Notes under the pieces: model-generated
Told to the model about the DNA's origin: nothing
The model's input: only the letters and a program-made list of their open reading frames with translations
Databases searched by the model: none
Position numbers and translations under genes: made by a program
NCBI GenBank assembly: GCA_944320355.1
Contig: CALUHC010000035.1
Location: 191,471-255,470, forward strand
Source: an uncultured Prevotella sp.
Lineage (GTDB): Bacteria; Bacteroidota; Bacteroidia; Bacteroidales; Bacteroidaceae
DNA: 64,000 bases
Direction: 5' to 3'
In this document: positions 7,687-17,713 of the stretch, in pieces
Numbering within the stretch: the first letter of the stretch is position 1
Layout of the letters: the number at the start of each line of letters is the position of its first letter

Positions 7687-7694
7687 CAAAGTTA
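7687..7694 (-). promoter_or_regulatory. greA promoter, minus-7 box
   Basis: TAACTTTG on the minus strand, followed by C. It gives a leader of about 120 nt. Confidence 0.65.
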
Positions 7695-7922
7695 GGGATA
7701 AAATCCGAATGAGCCAAGCCGCCGAGCGTTAAAAAAGCCTTTTATCATAAAAAACGGAGATTGCCACAGCGGGAGCGGACCGGCCCAAGAAGGCGTTCCG
7801 GCCCAGCGGCCATGCCAGCCAATACGCCCCGCCCGAGGCAGGCGCGGCCAGCCGAGGCGCGCTTCAGTAAAAGTGGTAAATTCTTCTGTAGTCTGTGTAT
7901 CGGCGCGACGGCGCTTTTTCCC

Positions 7923-7930
7923 TACCTTTG
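7923..7930 (+). promoter_or_regulatory. Aldo/keto reductase promoter, minus-7 box
   Basis: TACCTTTG followed by C, about 100 bases before the coding start. Bases 7695-7922 between this and the greA promoter hold no other feature I recognise. Confidence 0.65.
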
Positions 7931-8032
7931 CAAACAACAAGAGGCAGCGGGCACGGGCCGGAACGCCGAACGCCCGGCACGCAGGCACCGCCCAAAGCCA
8001 CAAGAAAGAACTCAAACAAACAACAGAAAATC

Positions 8033-8881
8033 ATGGAATACGTAAAGTTAAGCAACGGCGTTGAGATGCCGGTTCTGGGTTACGGAGTTTACCAAGTGTC
8101 GCCGTCGGAGTGCGAGCGGTGCGTGAGCGACGCCATCAGCGTGGGCTACCGTTCCATAGACACGGCGCAGGCCTACGGCAACGAGGAGGGCGTTGGCGCG
8201 GCCATAAGCAAGAGCGGAGTGGCCCGCGGCGACCTGTTCATCACCACCAAGGTGTGGATATCCAACGCCGGATACGAGCGCGCCAAGGCTTCCATAGACG
8301 AGTCGCTGCGCAAGCTGCGCTCCGACTACATAGACCTGCTGCTCATACACCAGCCCTTCGGCGACTATTACGGCACATACCGCGCCATGGAGGAGGCCTA
8401 CCGCGCGGGCAAGCTGCGCGCCATCGGAGTGTCGAACTTCTACCCCGACCGCCTCATCGACATCGCCGAGTTCAGCGAGATCGCCCCAATGGTGAACCAG
8501 GTGGAGACCCACGTGTTCAACCAGCAGACGGAGGCGCAGGCCATAATGAAGCGCTACGGCACGCAGATCATGTCGTGGGGACCGTTCGCCGAGGGCCGCA
8601 ACGACTTCTTCAACAACCCCACCCTGCACGCCATCGGCCTGGAGCACGGCAAGTCGGTGGCGCAGGTGGCACTGCGTTTCCTCATACAGCGCGGCGTGGT
8701 TGTCATCCCCAAGTCGGTGAGGAAGGAGCGCATGGAGCAGAACATCGACGTGTTCGACTTCGCCCTGAGCGACGACGAGATGCAGGCCATCGCCAAACTC
8801 GACCTCGGCCACAGCCTGTTCTTCTCGCACTACGACCCGCAGACGGTGAGCTGGCTCGTGCAATACGGCAAGAGCAAGTGA
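8033..8881 (+). CDS. Aldo/keto reductase (2,5-diketo-gluconate reductase-like)
   Basis: The 282-residue NAD(P)H-dependent oxidoreductase has the TIM-barrel AKR signature. The catalytic tetrad is visible as Asp43 and Tyr48 ([18 protein letters not shown]), Lys73 (FITTKVWIS) and His106 (LLLIHQP). The cofactor segment [15 protein letters not shown] is near the C-terminus. I chose the ATG at 8033 because it gives the conserved opening [19 protein letters not shown]; the open frame upstream has no similarity. It is monocistronic. Substrates of this subfamily are varied carbonyl compounds and cannot be assigned here. Confidence 0.93.
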   Translation: MEYVKLSNGVEMPVLGYGVYQVSPSECERCVSDAISVGYRSIDTAQAYGNEEGVGAAISKSGVARGDLFITTKVWISNAGYERAKASIDESLRKLRSDYIDLLLIHQPFGDYYGTYRAMEEAYRAGKLRAIGVSNFYPDRLIDIAEFSEIAPMVNQVETHVFNQQTEAQAIMKRYGTQIMSWGPFAEGRNDFFNNPTLHAIGLEHGKSVAQVALRFLIQRGVVVIPKSVRKERMEQNIDVFDFALSDDEMQAIAKLDLGHSLFFSHYDPQTVSWLVQYGKSK

Positions 8882-9247
8882 GCCGCCGGCGGCCCAGATT
8901 GCGGCAACCAGCCCGCCACGGGCGGGAGCGCAGGGGCGGGATAGCCGGTTTTGGACAGCATCTGCCGCCCGCATCGTATATGAAATTCGGTGCAAAATGG
9001 GGGCAATAAGGGTTTGTGGCTTTGCCCCGAAGTTGGCGGACGAATGCCTTGTCTCTGATTTCCAAGCTATTTTTCGCTGCGCTTTGCAACACGCGTCCGT
9101 TAACTCCCGACGACCGATAGGCCGCCTGACTCCGGTTAACTCCGTGTCTCACCCATTTTGGCACAGCCCCGACCGTGGCACAAGCCACGTTTACTCAGAA
9201 GCCGTTTTGGACAACAAAGCAGTAGTTTGTCATTTTGTTTCTGTATG
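8882..9247. other. Gene-free stretch
   Basis: This is non-coding. Bases 9090-9150 contain GTTAACTCC words like those at 22430-22560, in the opposite orientation. Nothing else is recognised before the terminator at 9248. Confidence 0.5.
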
Positions 9248-9297
9248 GATGGAGGCACCCGTGGCGAATCCGTTCGCCACAGGCGCCTCTGCTTTTT
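9248..9297 (+). terminator. Strong intrinsic terminator
   Basis: A long stem pairs GAGGC-CC-GTGGCGAA with TTCGCCAC-GG-GCCTC and is followed by TGCTTTTTTG. It is 370 bases past the aldo/keto reductase stop. It could end that transcript or an unannotated short RNA starting after 9000. Confidence 0.7.
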
Positions 9298-9705
9298 TGC
9301 GCCAAGCCGCAGCCTACAGCCCTTTCTCAGCCGTTAACCCCAACAGGCCATCACACCGCCGAGCACTTGCTTCTGAGCCTGCGGCCGGCTTTCCAAACGC
9401 CCACATCCCTTTGCCGGCGCCTCGTCTGCCACCTCGCCTCAACGCAGTCCGCCACGCCTTCGGCAAAGAAGCAGCCACTGAGGGTGTATCAAAATGCACG
9501 TCTAATGGCCATAACCCTCTCCCCGACTCTCTCCCAAAGGGCCGGGGAGAGGGCTTGCATACCTGAACACACATTTTGACACACCTCCCCGGAGAGAGAG
9601 AGTTATCGCCACCAAATGCGCGTTTTGGCACAGCTCCACAAGCGAAAATCCTTTAACGGAGTCAGCATATTGCCAAAACCCGTTTGACAATGCGCGGACA
9701 TTCAC
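9298..9705. other. Gene-free stretch with decayed repeats
   Basis: Bases 9385-9475 resemble the core of the element at 57148-57337 (shared GTCTGCC and ACGCCTTCG-CAAAG segments). Bases 9526-9553 form a hairpin from CCCTCTCCCCG and CGGGGAGAGGG. No coding sequence is supported. Confidence 0.45.
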
Positions 9706-9930
9706 TTAACATTTTTATGTTAAAGGTCGAGACGGGCGCAACCTCGCACAACCACCTGGAAGTCAATGCGTTGCAAAACGCGCCGTTTTAGCCTCTGAGA
9801 CGGCGCGTTTTGCAAGCCGAAACGACCCGTTTCAGGCGATGAAACAGGCCGTTTCGCGACGCAAAACAGCGCATACGCAGAAACAATGCCAACGGGCCCC
9901 TTTGCTGATTGCATATATGCACTTAGAGGC
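9706..9930 (-). repeat. Type A palindrome-array element, copy A2
   Basis: It begins with TTAACATTTTTATGTTAA (9706-9723). The palindromes start at 9775, 9797, 9819, 9841 and, degenerate, 9863, all in 22-bp steps. It ends with the TGCATATATGCA end module near 9910-9921. It lies between two plus-strand genes. Confidence 0.85.
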
Positions 9931-10021
9931 AAGACGCCGACATCTGGTCAAAAAAGGCCGGAAAAATCCGGCGGAAAGCATTTTAACGCCACAAAAAGCC
10001 GTTTTTAACAGATTTTATATA

Positions 10022-10029
10022 TACCTTTG
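10022..10029 (+). promoter_or_regulatory. BspA-like gene promoter, minus-7 box
   Basis: TACCTTTG followed by C. It would produce an unusually long leader of about 360 nt before the ATG at 10394. Within that leader a small AGAGCTTTTGGCTCT hairpin (10199-10213) is the only structure that stands out. Confidence 0.6.
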
Positions 10030-10393
10030 CGGCATCAAACAATCAAAGGAAGGAGGCCCACAAACAGACACAACAGCGAGACGCGGAGGGGGAAGCCCGG
10101 CACACAGTGCAGGCACTCCACACAGGTTTTAGAGTTAACAAACAGACAAGACAAACCCTGAGCGCATTTCCATTCCAAGCTTTTCAACAAAACACAATAG
10201 AGCTTTTGGCTCTTGTTCCCCTCTCTATGAATACCGCCAATATCCGCATACAGAGAACAGGCAGACCGGAAGTTCATGCTGATAGGCGTAGACTGTCTTG
10301 ATGCTTGTCAGCGTGCAGCAACTTGGCGGCAACCCATAGAGAAGGCAAGCGCAGGAATGGCACACGCCTTTTATTTATAAATAATAGATTAAA

Positions 10394-12049
10394 ATGAAAA
10401 GAATACTTTTACTTTTTTCCCTGCTCGCGACAATGACAACAAGCGTCGGCGCGTATGACTTCGTGGACAACGGCATCTACTATACCGTACTTTCGGAGAG
10501 CGACAAGACTTGCGAGGTGGCATACGGCGACATTTACTACAGCGGCAACGTCAACATCCCCGAAACGGCAAACCGCAACGGGAGCGCATATACGGTGACG
10601 GCAATCGGCGAAAGCGCATTTTATTACTGTAGCGGACTGGAAAGCGTGACCATGCCGGCCACAATCGAGACCATAAAACCATCCGCATTTGCCAGCTGTG
10701 CGCAGATTACGGAGGTGACAATCCCCAACTCCGTGAAAGAGATATACGACTATGCCTTTGCCAACTGCGAGCAACTGGCAAACGTGGACCTTGGAAACTC
10801 GGTGGAGGAAATATGGTGGTGCGCATTCATGGGGTGCATAAGCCTGAAGAGCATAAGCCTACCGGAATCCTTGCGTGAGATTGGCTACGACTTGTTCGCA
10901 GACTGCCCCAACCTCGCAAGCATCAACGTTGACGAGGCGAACCCCTACCTCACGTCAGACAACGGCGTGCTCTACAGCAAGGACATGACCAAGCTCATAG
11001 TCTGCCCGAAGACGAGAACCACCTTCACCATACCCTCTACGGTGACCACCATCGGCAACGGCGCATTCGACACCTCGACGCTCAGAGAGGTATCAATACC
11101 CAACTCGGTGACCACTATCGAATCGTACGCATTCCATAACTGCTACTTTCTGACAGAGATATCAATACCCAACTCGGTCAAGTCGATAGGTGGCGAGGCG
11201 TTCTCCCGCACTTCCCTCACCGAAATACACATCCCGGCAAGCGTGACAGAGATAACTGAAGACGCTTTTGTTTATTGTCCATACCTGCAAAGCATCACGG
11301 TGGATGAAGCCGCTCCCAACAACTCGTCGGAGGACGGCATACTGTACGACAAGAACAAGACGCGGCTGCTGACCTGCCCCGGCGCAAAGACCTCGGCCAC
11401 CATACCGCAAACGGTGACGAGCATCGCCGACTACGCCTTCAGTGAAGGCAGCATAGAGCGCGTGACACTGCCGCAATCGCTGACGGAAATCGGCGAGAGA
11501 GCGTTCATGTATTGCGAACGACTGACGGACATAGACATCCCGAACTCCGCTAAGGAGATAAAGGATGAAGCTTTTTACGCCTGCACAAGACTCAGGAACA
11601 TTGTCATAGGCAGCTCTGTAGAGCACATAGGCGACGCGGCATTCCACAGCCTTGAAGCCCTGCAAACGGTGTATTCGCTGAACCCGGAGCCGCCGCAGCT
11701 CGGCGTTAACCCATGGACTTACAACATCAACAGCGCCACGCTCTACGTGCCGCAAGGCTCGGCCGCATCATACAGGAACGCGCTTACATGGGGAAACTTC
11801 GGCACAATACTTGAGCTTGACCCCGCAGGCATAGGCGATGCGCAGGCGGACGGCATCGTGGTAAGCGGCTCTGAGAGCGGCATCACGGTGTCCGGCATTG
11901 CGGCAGGGCAGCCCGTGCGCGTTTACGACGAGGGCGGCCGACTGGTGCATTCGGCCGTGGCTGGCGGCACAGCGATGGCCATTCCCGCCGCCAAAGGCCA
12001 CATATATATAATTAAGGTGGGCAGCAAGGCTCTGAAGATTGTGCTGTGA
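10394..12049 (+). CDS. Secreted BspA-like leucine-rich repeat protein
   Basis: The 551-residue protein has a signal peptide (about 1-20, MKRILLLFSLLATMTTSVGA) and a long tract of BspA/LRR_5 repeats of about 23 residues, with the recurring pattern I-G-x-x-A-F-x-x-C-x-x-L-x-x-I-x-I-P-x-S-V (about 65-440). Treponema and Bacteroidales BspA proteins of this kind bind host matrix or other bacteria. The last 75 residues (about 478-551, ending GHIYIIKVGSKALKIVL) look like a type IX secretion C-terminal sorting domain, so outer-membrane attachment is inferred. It is monocistronic. Confidence 0.88.
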   Translation: MKRILLLFSLLATMTTSVGAYDFVDNGIYYTVLSESDKTCEVAYGDIYYSGNVNIPETANRNGSAYTVTAIGESAFYYCSGLESVTMPATIETIKPSAFASCAQITEVTIPNSVKEIYDYAFANCEQLANVDLGNSVEEIWWCAFMGCISLKSISLPESLREIGYDLFADCPNLASINVDEANPYLTSDNGVLYSKDMTKLIVCPKTRTTFTIPSTVTTIGNGAFDTSTLREVSIPNSVTTIESYAFHNCYFLTEISIPNSVKSIGGEAFSRTSLTEIHIPASVTEITEDAFVYCPYLQSITVDEAAPNNSSEDGILYDKNKTRLLTCPGAKTSATIPQTVTSIADYAFSEGSIERVTLPQSLTEIGERAFMYCERLTDIDIPNSAKEIKDEAFYACTRLRNIVIGSSVEHIGDAAFHSLEALQTVYSLNPEPPQLGVNPWTYNINSATLYVPQGSAASYRNALTWGNFGTILELDPAGIGDAQADGIVVSGSESGITVSGIAAGQPVRVYDEGGRLVHSAVAGGTAMAIPAAKGHIYIIKVGSKALKIVL

Positions 12050-12084
12050 CGCAGGCACACAAAGGCCATACAGGCAGAAAAGAC

Positions 12085-12131
12085 AAGGCGCGCCGCCATC
12101 CGTTCGGATGCCGGCGCGCCTTCGTTTTATT
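12085..12131. terminator. Bidirectional terminator between BspA-like gene and tyrS
   Basis: AAGGCGCGCCG-CATCCG pairs with CGGATG-CGGCGCGCCTT around a very short loop, followed by TTCGTTTTATT. It separates two convergent genes. Confidence 0.8.
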
Positions 12132-12149
12132 GCGCTTTGGGCGGCAGTG

Positions 12150-13448
12150 TCACTTCACCGTGACGAGTGTGTAGTTCTTCTTGCCGCGCTGCACGAGCAG
12201 GTATTTGCCGTCAATGAGGTCGTCGGCGGTGATGGGGCGGTCGAACTCAGAGAGCTTCTCCTTGTTGAGCGACACGCCGCCGCCCTGCACGAGCTTGCGC
12301 ATCTCGCCCTTGCTGGCAAACACGGGGGCGGCCTGGGTGAACAGCTCCACGGCGGGCTGGCCTATCTGCGAGCGGTCTATGCCGAACTGCGGCACGCCCT
12401 CGAAGATGTCGAGCAGCGTCTGCTCGTCGAGCTTGAGCAGGCTCTCCTTGGTCGATTTGCCGAAAAGTATGTTGCTGGCCTCGATGGCTGCGTCGAGAGC
12501 CTCGCGCGAGTGGACCATTACAGTCACCTCCTCGGCCAGGCGACGCTGCAGCGTGCGGCGGCCCGGATCCTGGCGGTGCTCCTCCACGAGGGCCTCTATG
12601 GTCTCGCGGTCGAGGCTGGTGAATATCTTGATGTAGCGCTCGGCGTCGTCGTCACTGACGTTAAGCCAGAACTGATAGAAGCGGTAGGGCGTGGTGCGCT
12701 GCGGGTCGAGCCAGATGTTTCCGGTCTCGGTCTTGCCGAACTTCTTGCCGTCGGCCTTGGTGATGAGTGGGCAGGTGAGGGCGAAGGTCTCCACGTCGTT
12801 GCCCAGCGTGCGGCGTATCAGCTCGGTGCCGGTGGTCATGTTGCCCCACTGGTCGTTGCCGCCCAGCTGCAGCTTGCAGCCCTTGTGCTGGTAGAGGTAC
12901 AGGAAGTCGTAGCCCTGCAGCAGCTGGTAGGTGAACTCGGTGAACGAGAGGCCGTCGCGGGCGGTGCCGTTCAGCCGCTGCTGCACGCTCTCCTTGGCCA
13001 TCATGTAGTTGACGGTGATGTGCTTGCCCACCTCGCGGGCGAAGTCGAGGAAGGTGAAGTCCTTCATCCAGTCGTAGTTGTTAACCAGCTCGGCACGGTT
13101 GGGCGCGTCGGTGTCAAAGTCGAGAAACTTGGCCACCTGTGCCTTTATGCACTCCTGGTTGTGGTACAGCGTCTGGTCGTCGAGCAGGTTGCGCTCCTGG
13201 CTCTTGCCCGAGGGGTCGCCTATCATGCCCGTGGCTCCGCCCACGAGTATGATGGGCTTGTGGCCGCAACGCTGCAGGTGGCGCAGCATCATGATGCCGC
13301 ATAGGTGGCCTATGTGCAGCGAGTCGGCCGTGGGGTCGGTACCGAGATAGGCTGTGGTCATCTCTTTCTGGAGCTGCTCCTCCGTTCCCGGCATTATCTG
13401 CGCGAGCATTCCGCGCCATCGTAGTTCTTCTACAAAGTTCTTGGTCAT
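12150..13448 (-). CDS. tyrS: Tyrosyl-tRNA synthetase
   Basis: The 432-residue class I synthetase charges tRNA-Tyr. The HIGH motif is HIGH at 45-48 (SLHIGHLCG), the KMSKS counterpart is KFGKT, and [12 protein letters not shown] marks the tyrosine site. The C-terminal third holds the S4 RNA-binding domain (about 350-432). I chose the ATG at 13446-13448, which gives the family start [15 protein letters not shown]. It is the last gene of the metK operon, 205 bases after yidD; I found no clear minus-7 box of its own. Confidence 0.96.
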   Translation of the reverse strand: MTKNFVEELRWRGMLAQIMPGTEEQLQKEMTTAYLGTDPTADSLHIGHLCGIMMLRHLQRCGHKPIILVGGATGMIGDPSGKSQERNLLDDQTLYHNQECIKAQVAKFLDFDTDAPNRAELVNNYDWMKDFTFLDFAREVGKHITVNYMMAKESVQQRLNGTARDGLSFTEFTYQLLQGYDFLYLYQHKGCKLQLGGNDQWGNMTTGTELIRRTLGNDVETFALTCPLITKADGKKFGKTETGNIWLDPQRTTPYRFYQFWLNVSDDDAERYIKIFTSLDRETIEALVEEHRQDPGRRTLQRRLAEEVTVMVHSREALDAAIEASNILFGKSTKESLLKLDEQTLLDIFEGVPQFGIDRSQIGQPAVELFTQAAPVFASKGEMRKLVQGGGVSLNKEKLSEFDRPITADDLIDGKYLLVQRGKKNYTLVTVK

Positions 13449-13653
13449 CGTATGATTGATTTTAATTTGTTTGTTATCTCGTTCTCGCGGAAGCCCGTCC
13501 GGCTGCGCATCGTGTGCATCGGCACATCCCGATGCGGCTGCTTCCACATAGCGAAAGGCATGGCGAGTGGTGGAAAAACGTGTGGGGAAGAGGCCTGTCC
13601 GGAAGCGTAGCGCCGATTGTTACTGCCAGCCCGACCCGTTACGGCCACGCCAC

Positions 13654-13908
13654 TCACGGCACGGGGTCGTAGCCACTGCCTCCCCAGGGGTGGCACCGCA
13701 GGATGCGGCGCACGGCCAGCCACGTGCCGCGCAGCGGGCCGTGCTTCCTGATGGCCTGCAGGGCGTATTCCGAACACGTGGGGGTGAAGCGGCAGGTTGG
13801 CGGGGTGAATGGCGAGATGCAGCGACGGTAGAACACGATGGGCAGGCAGAGCAGCCACCCGGCGAGCCTCGACAGGCCGCGCAGCGCGGCGTTCAGGCGG
13901 CTGTTCAT
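13654..13908 (-). CDS. yidD: Membrane protein insertion efficiency factor YidD
   Basis: The 84-residue protein has the whole family signature: [32 protein letters not shown] and the [14 protein letters not shown] ending. YidD is a small membrane-associated protein that assists YidC-mediated insertion. I chose the ATG at 13906-13908 because it overlaps the rnpA stop by 4 bases, giving the conserved rnpA-yidD coupling; the open frame extends upstream into rnpA without similarity. Confidence 0.94.
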   Translation of the reverse strand: MNSRLNAALRGLSRLAGWLLCLPIVFYRRCISPFTPPTCRFTPTCSEYALQAIRKHGPLRGTWLAVRRILRCHPWGGSGYDPVP

Positions 13909-14306
13909 AGCTTCTCGGCCATGCGGCGGAGCAGCGACACCACGCTGCGGGTCACGTCCGGCGTGCCGTGCAGCTCGTCGGCGAGCCACAAAAAAGCCAC
14001 AGCCAGCGCCTTGTCCGGCGTTGGCTGCAGTGCGTCTGTGAGTATTTGCTTGTTCAGCCTGTAGGCCTCGCGGATCTGTCTCTTCACCCTGTTGCGCTTC
14101 ACGGCGCGCTTGAAGTGGCGCTTGGACACGCTGACGAGCACCTGCACCGGCGCGTCGCCCTCCGCCCTGTCAATGGTCATGAAGACCACGCGGAGCGGAA
14201 ACGCCGACATGGAGCGGCCTCCTCCAGAGAAGAGCTGCTCCATCAGCTTGCGGCTCGTCATGCGTTCCGCCTTGCCGAATGTGGCGGATTGTGGTCCTTG
14301 CGTCAT
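13905..14306 (-). CDS. rnpA: Ribonuclease P protein component
   Basis: RnpA is the basic protein that helps the RNase P RNA bind and cleave precursor tRNA. The 133-residue product has the hallmark RNR motif within [14 protein letters not shown] (70-83) and the family segment [15 protein letters not shown]. The N-terminal [17 protein letters not shown] is typical. It starts 43 bases after hemD and overlaps yidD by 4 bases. In Bacteroidetes rnpA usually lies next to hemD rather than rpmH, as seen here. Confidence 0.94.
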   Translation of the reverse strand: MTQGPQSATFGKAERMTSRKLMEQLFSGGGRSMSAFPLRVVFMTIDRAEGDAPVQVLVSVSKRHFKRAVKRNRVKRQIREAYRLNKQILTDALQPTPDKALAVAFLWLADELHGTPDVTRSVVSLLRRMAEKL

Positions 14307-14349
14307 GTCGTGATATGGTGTTGTGGCCAGAGCTGCCGCCCTGCGGGGG

Positions 14350-15099
14350 TCAGTCCTCCTGCATGAGCAGGTAGTGCTGCAGCGCTCCGGTCATCGAGGG
14401 GTACTTCTCTGTGGGCGCTTCGAGGTCGAGGCGCAGGCCTGCGTCCTTCACGGCCTTGGCCGTTGTGGGGCCGAATGTGGCTATGGCAATGTCGCCCTGC
14501 TTGAAGTCCGGGAAGTTCTTTATGAGCGAGTCGACCCCCGAGGGGCTGAAGAACACGAGCATGTCGTAGTCGAACGCCGCCACCTCCTCGGGCGTGAAGT
14601 CATTGCTCACTGTGCGATACATCACGCACTCCTTGTGAACCAGCTTCTTGGAGTCGAGCAGAGTGGCCACGCTGTCGTTGTGGACATCGCTCATTGGCAC
14701 AAGGTATTTCTCGCTCTTGTGCTTCACCATGGTAGGCAGGAGGTCGTCCATGCGCCCGGTGGTGCCGAAGAACACCTTGCGCTTGCGGTACTGCACATAC
14801 TTCTGTATGTAGAGCGCTATGGTCTCGGTGACGCAGAAGTACTTCATGTCCTCAGGTATGGCCACACGCATTTCCCTGGCCAACGTAAAGAAGTTGTCTA
14901 TGGCGTGCCTTGAAGTGAACACGATTGCGGTGTAGTCGAGGATGCTTATCTTCTGCTGGCGGAATTCTTTCGGTGTCAGCCCTTCCACCTTGATGAACGG
15001 GCGGAACACGAGCTCCACCCCAAAACGTGATGCAATGTCGAAGTAAGGCGATTTCTCGCTTGTCGGCTTTGGCTGCGAAACCAAAATCTTCTTAATCAT
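14350..15099 (-). CDS. hemD: Uroporphyrinogen-III synthase
   Basis: The 249-residue product matches the divergent Bacteroidetes HemD, which cyclises hydroxymethylbilane to uroporphyrinogen III in tetrapyrrole synthesis. Two-lobe features are visible: KILVSQPKP at the start, TAIVFTSRHAIDNFF, then the second lobe with FFSPSGVDSLIKNFPDF and IATFGPTTAKAVKDAGLRLD. That final motif is the best-conserved part of the family. It lies 7 bases after the DUF4271 gene. No other haem genes are adjacent; this placement in the metK-rnpA operon is normal for the order. Confidence 0.88.
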   Translation of the reverse strand: MIKKILVSQPKPTSEKSPYFDIASRFGVELVFRPFIKVEGLTPKEFRQQKISILDYTAIVFTSRHAIDNFFTLAREMRVAIPEDMKYFCVTETIALYIQKYVQYRKRKVFFGTTGRMDDLLPTMVKHKSEKYLVPMSDVHNDSVATLLDSKKLVHKECVMYRTVSNDFTPEEVAAFDYDMLVFFSPSGVDSLIKNFPDFKQGDIAIATFGPTTAKAVKDAGLRLDLEAPTEKYPSMTGALQHYLLMQED

Positions 15100-15106
15100 T
15101 GGTGAC

Positions 15107-16126
15107 CTAAATATTTATTTTCAAAAGATTGCCTGTTGCTACCAAAGAGCCCCACAATGTTGCCAGTGGTGCCATTTCGAGGGTGCAAAAGTACAAAATT
15201 ATTTGCAGAAAACCGTTTGCTCTTTTGAAAAAGATGACATAACACTTATAAAACGTCAATATTTTAACGATAAACAAGACGAAAACCAAGTAATATGCCG
15301 CGCTTTTCACAGTAAGCTCAAAATACACGCAAAGCAGCGCCACGGGATACACGAGCACACACTCCGCCGCCGTGACGAAGAGCATCGACTTGAGCCATAC
15401 AAGGTTGCGGCGACGGCCGAAGAACACCGTGTTCACCACCGTGTATGCCAAGGCCTTGACCGCGAAATAGGCCACGAAGACGGCCAGGTAGATGGCCATG
15501 AGCTGGTATGGCGAGCCGAGCACGAAGGTGGAGCCTATGTATTGCATTGTATATGCGTACTGCAACAAGGCCAGGAGCACACACCCCTGGAAGACAAGGA
15601 ACACCTGGAAGTGGATTTCGCCCGAGGTTTCTGTCACCACCGAAGCCTCATCGCGCGGCGCACGGAAGAAACCTTTGGCCTGCCTTGCTATGAACCTGCG
15701 CGAGCGGGATATGGCCGTAAGGCCGAGGATGAAGCACGCAAGCAGCACCATAGTGACCACGTTGTCTGCCCGCATGGCCTCCGGCACGGGATCGCCCGCC
15801 ACCCCGTACCTTCCGCCGCGCAGCTCGGAATGCAGCAGGGTGTCGCCCGAGAAGAACCCTTCGCGGTCGTATTCCGGCAGCTCGGCCTCAAGCACATTGC
15901 GCCCTATGGGCATTCCCGGCACGTGGAGCGTGTCGGGCCGCGAGCTGTAATGTATCTCCACGCGGCTTTCCGCGGCCTGCATGGCAGAGTCATGCCGTGC
16001 GGGCGCGGCGCCGGATGAGGGCGGCCGCAACTCCGCGCCGGGACGTTGCGGCCGCTCTTCCGTGTGCGCCGCCGGGGCAGCCACCGGCGTTTGCGGTGTC
16101 GCGGCTATGGAATCTGTCTGCAACAT
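15107..16126 (-). CDS. DUF4271 membrane protein
   Basis: The 339-residue product has a Pro/Ala-rich polar N-terminus (about 1-110) and then about seven predicted membrane segments, starting with VVTMVLLACFILGLTAI. In Bacteroidetes this family (DUF4271) sits beside hemD. Its function is not known, and nothing here adds a catalytic motif. I chose the ATG at 16124-16126, 2 bases after the metK stop; the frame continues into metK but would overlap it. Its position implies cotranscription with metK and hemD. Confidence 0.78.
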   Translation of the reverse strand: MLQTDSIAATPQTPVAAPAAHTEERPQRPGAELRPPSSGAAPARHDSAMQAAESRVEIHYSSRPDTLHVPGMPIGRNVLEAELPEYDREGFFSGDTLLHSELRGGRYGVAGDPVPEAMRADNVVTMVLLACFILGLTAISRSRRFIARQAKGFFRAPRDEASVVTETSGEIHFQVFLVFQGCVLLALLQYAYTMQYIGSTFVLGSPYQLMAIYLAVFVAYFAVKALAYTVVNTVFFGRRRNLVWLKSMLFVTAAECVLVYPVALLCVYFELTVKSAAYYLVFVLFIVKILTFYKCYVIFFKRANGFLQIILYFCTLEMAPLATLWGSLVATGNLLKINI

Positions 16127-16128
16127 CG

Positions 16129-17421
16129 TCAGAGCGAGAAGGCCCGCTTGATGTCGTCCACGCGGTCGAGCTTCTCCCATGTGAACAGCTCAACCTCCAT
16201 TTCCTTGTCCTCGTGGTAGTGGCTTGTGAACCGCTTCACCTTCACCTCGGGCTTGCGCCCCATGTGGCCGTAGGCCGCCGTCTCGCTGTATATGGGCAGA
16301 CGCAGCTTGAGCGTGCGCTCGATGGAGCGCGGGCGGAGGTCGAAGAGGCGGCCTATCACCTCGGCAATCTCGCTGTCTTTCATCGCCACGTGGCTGCGGC
16401 CGTAGGTGTTCACGTATATGTTCATAGGCTCGGCCTTGCCGATGGCATAGCTCACCTGCACGAGCATCTCGTCGGCCACGCCCGCCGCCACCATGTTCTT
16501 GGCTATGTGGCGCGCGGCGTAGGCTGCCGAGCGGTCCACCTTGCTGGAGTCCTTGCCGCTGAAGGCGCCGCCGCCGTGGGCTCCCTTGCCGCCGTAGGTG
16601 TCGACTATTATCTTGCGCCCGGTGAGGCCGGTGTCGCCGTGAGGCCCTCCGATGACGAACTTGCCTGTAGGGTTGACGTAGTATTTTATGTCGTCGCCGA
16701 AGAGGGCCAGCACCTTGTCCGAGTGTATCTGAGCCTTGACGCGAGGCATCAGCACCTCCTCAACGTCACGGCGTATGGCGGCCAGCATGGCCTCGTCGGC
16801 CGCGAGCTGAGCCTCTTCCGTGCCGTCGGCCGGGCTCACGAACTCGTCGTGCTGGGTTGACACGACGATGGTATCTATGCGCTCGGGCACCCCGTCGTCG
16901 CTGTACTGCACCGTCACCTGGCTCTTGGCGTCGGGGCGCAGGTAGGTCATCTGGCGGCCTTCCTTGCGTATGTCGGCCAGCGTGCGCACTATGAGGTGGG
17001 CCAGGTCGAGCGACACGGGCATGTAGTTCTCCGTCTCGTTGGTGGCGTAGCCGAACATCATGCCCTGGTCTCCGGCTCCCTGCTCCTCCTCCACGGCGCG
17101 GCTCACGCCGCGGTTTATGTCGCTGCTCTGCTCGTGTATGGCCGTCATTATGCCGCACGAGTTGCCGTCAAACTGGTATTCGGCCTTGGTGTAGCCTATG
17201 CGGTTGATGGTGTTGCGGGCCACGGTCTGCAGGTCTATGTACTCCGAGCTGTGCACCTCGCCCATGATCACCACCTGACCTGTGGTCACGAACGTCTCGC
17301 AGGCCACGTGCGCCTGCGGGTCGTAGGCCAGGAACTGGTCCAGTATGGCATCCGATATCTGGTCGGCCACCTTGTCGGGATGGCCCTCCGAAACTGATTC
17401 TGAAGAAAAGAAATAAGACAT
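16129..17421 (-). CDS. metK: S-adenosylmethionine synthetase
   Basis: MetK makes SAM from methionine and ATP. The 430-residue product, slightly longer than E. coli MetK (384) as usual in Bacteroidetes, begins with [20 protein letters not shown]. It has both signatures, [11 protein letters not shown] (116-126) and the P-loop-like [19 protein letters not shown] (about 285). It heads the operon metK-DUF4271-hemD-rnpA-yidD-tyrS. I saw no SAM riboswitch in the 85-base leader. Confidence 0.97.
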   Translation of the reverse strand: MSYFFSSESVSEGHPDKVADQISDAILDQFLAYDPQAHVACETFVTTGQVVIMGEVHSSEYIDLQTVARNTINRIGYTKAEYQFDGNSCGIMTAIHEQSSDINRGVSRAVEEEQGAGDQGMMFGYATNETENYMPVSLDLAHLIVRTLADIRKEGRQMTYLRPDAKSQVTVQYSDDGVPERIDTIVVSTQHDEFVSPADGTEEAQLAADEAMLAAIRRDVEEVLMPRVKAQIHSDKVLALFGDDIKYYVNPTGKFVIGGPHGDTGLTGRKIIVDTYGGKGAHGGGAFSGKDSSKVDRSAAYAARHIAKNMVAAGVADEMLVQVSYAIGKAEPMNIYVNTYGRSHVAMKDSEIAEVIGRLFDLRPRSIERTLKLRLPIYSETAAYGHMGRKPEVKVKRFTSHYHEDKEMEVELFTWEKLDRVDDIKRAFSL

Positions 17422-17506
17422 ATATATTATACTCTAATGGTTGATTTCAATGACAGTCGCCCTCACCCTGGCCGCAGCCGGGCGCCCGGGCGCGGCTATG
17501 CGTGTG

Positions 17507-17514
17507 CAAAGTTA
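17507..17514 (-). promoter_or_regulatory. metK operon promoter, minus-7 box
   Basis: TAACTTTG on the minus strand, followed by C. Confidence 0.65.
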
Positions 17515-17631
17515 CGCCAAGTTGGGCGAATGGCAAAACAAAAACCACCTTTTATTTTATGTACGCCAGCAAATATCCTGCACGCCAAGACCGGCCATTG
17601 GCGTTACATATCATTGGGTGTGTGCCATTAT

Positions 17632-17661
17632 CCCAAACCGGTCATCAGACCGATTTGGGTC
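17632..17661. repeat. Short relative of the element at 57148
   Basis: Read on the minus strand it starts CCCAAATCGGTC and contains CGGTC/GACCG dyads, like the ends of the 57148-57337 element but without its interior. It sits 52 bases past the stop of the OPT gene, where it could also act as a transcript end. Confidence 0.45.
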
Positions 17662-17713
17662 CAATCTTTGATTTCCATGGGCGGCACTCGCCTGCGGCGG
17701 TCCGCCTTCACGG

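Noticed and set aside
10035-10277. Small minus-strand frame in the BspA-gene leader
   Set aside because: It is Cys-rich without any conserved motif, lacks a promoter and lies opposite a predicted leader.
17422-17514. SAM riboswitch upstream of metK
   Set aside because: The leader is only about 85 bases and shows none of the SAM-I, SAM-II or SAH core patterns I know.
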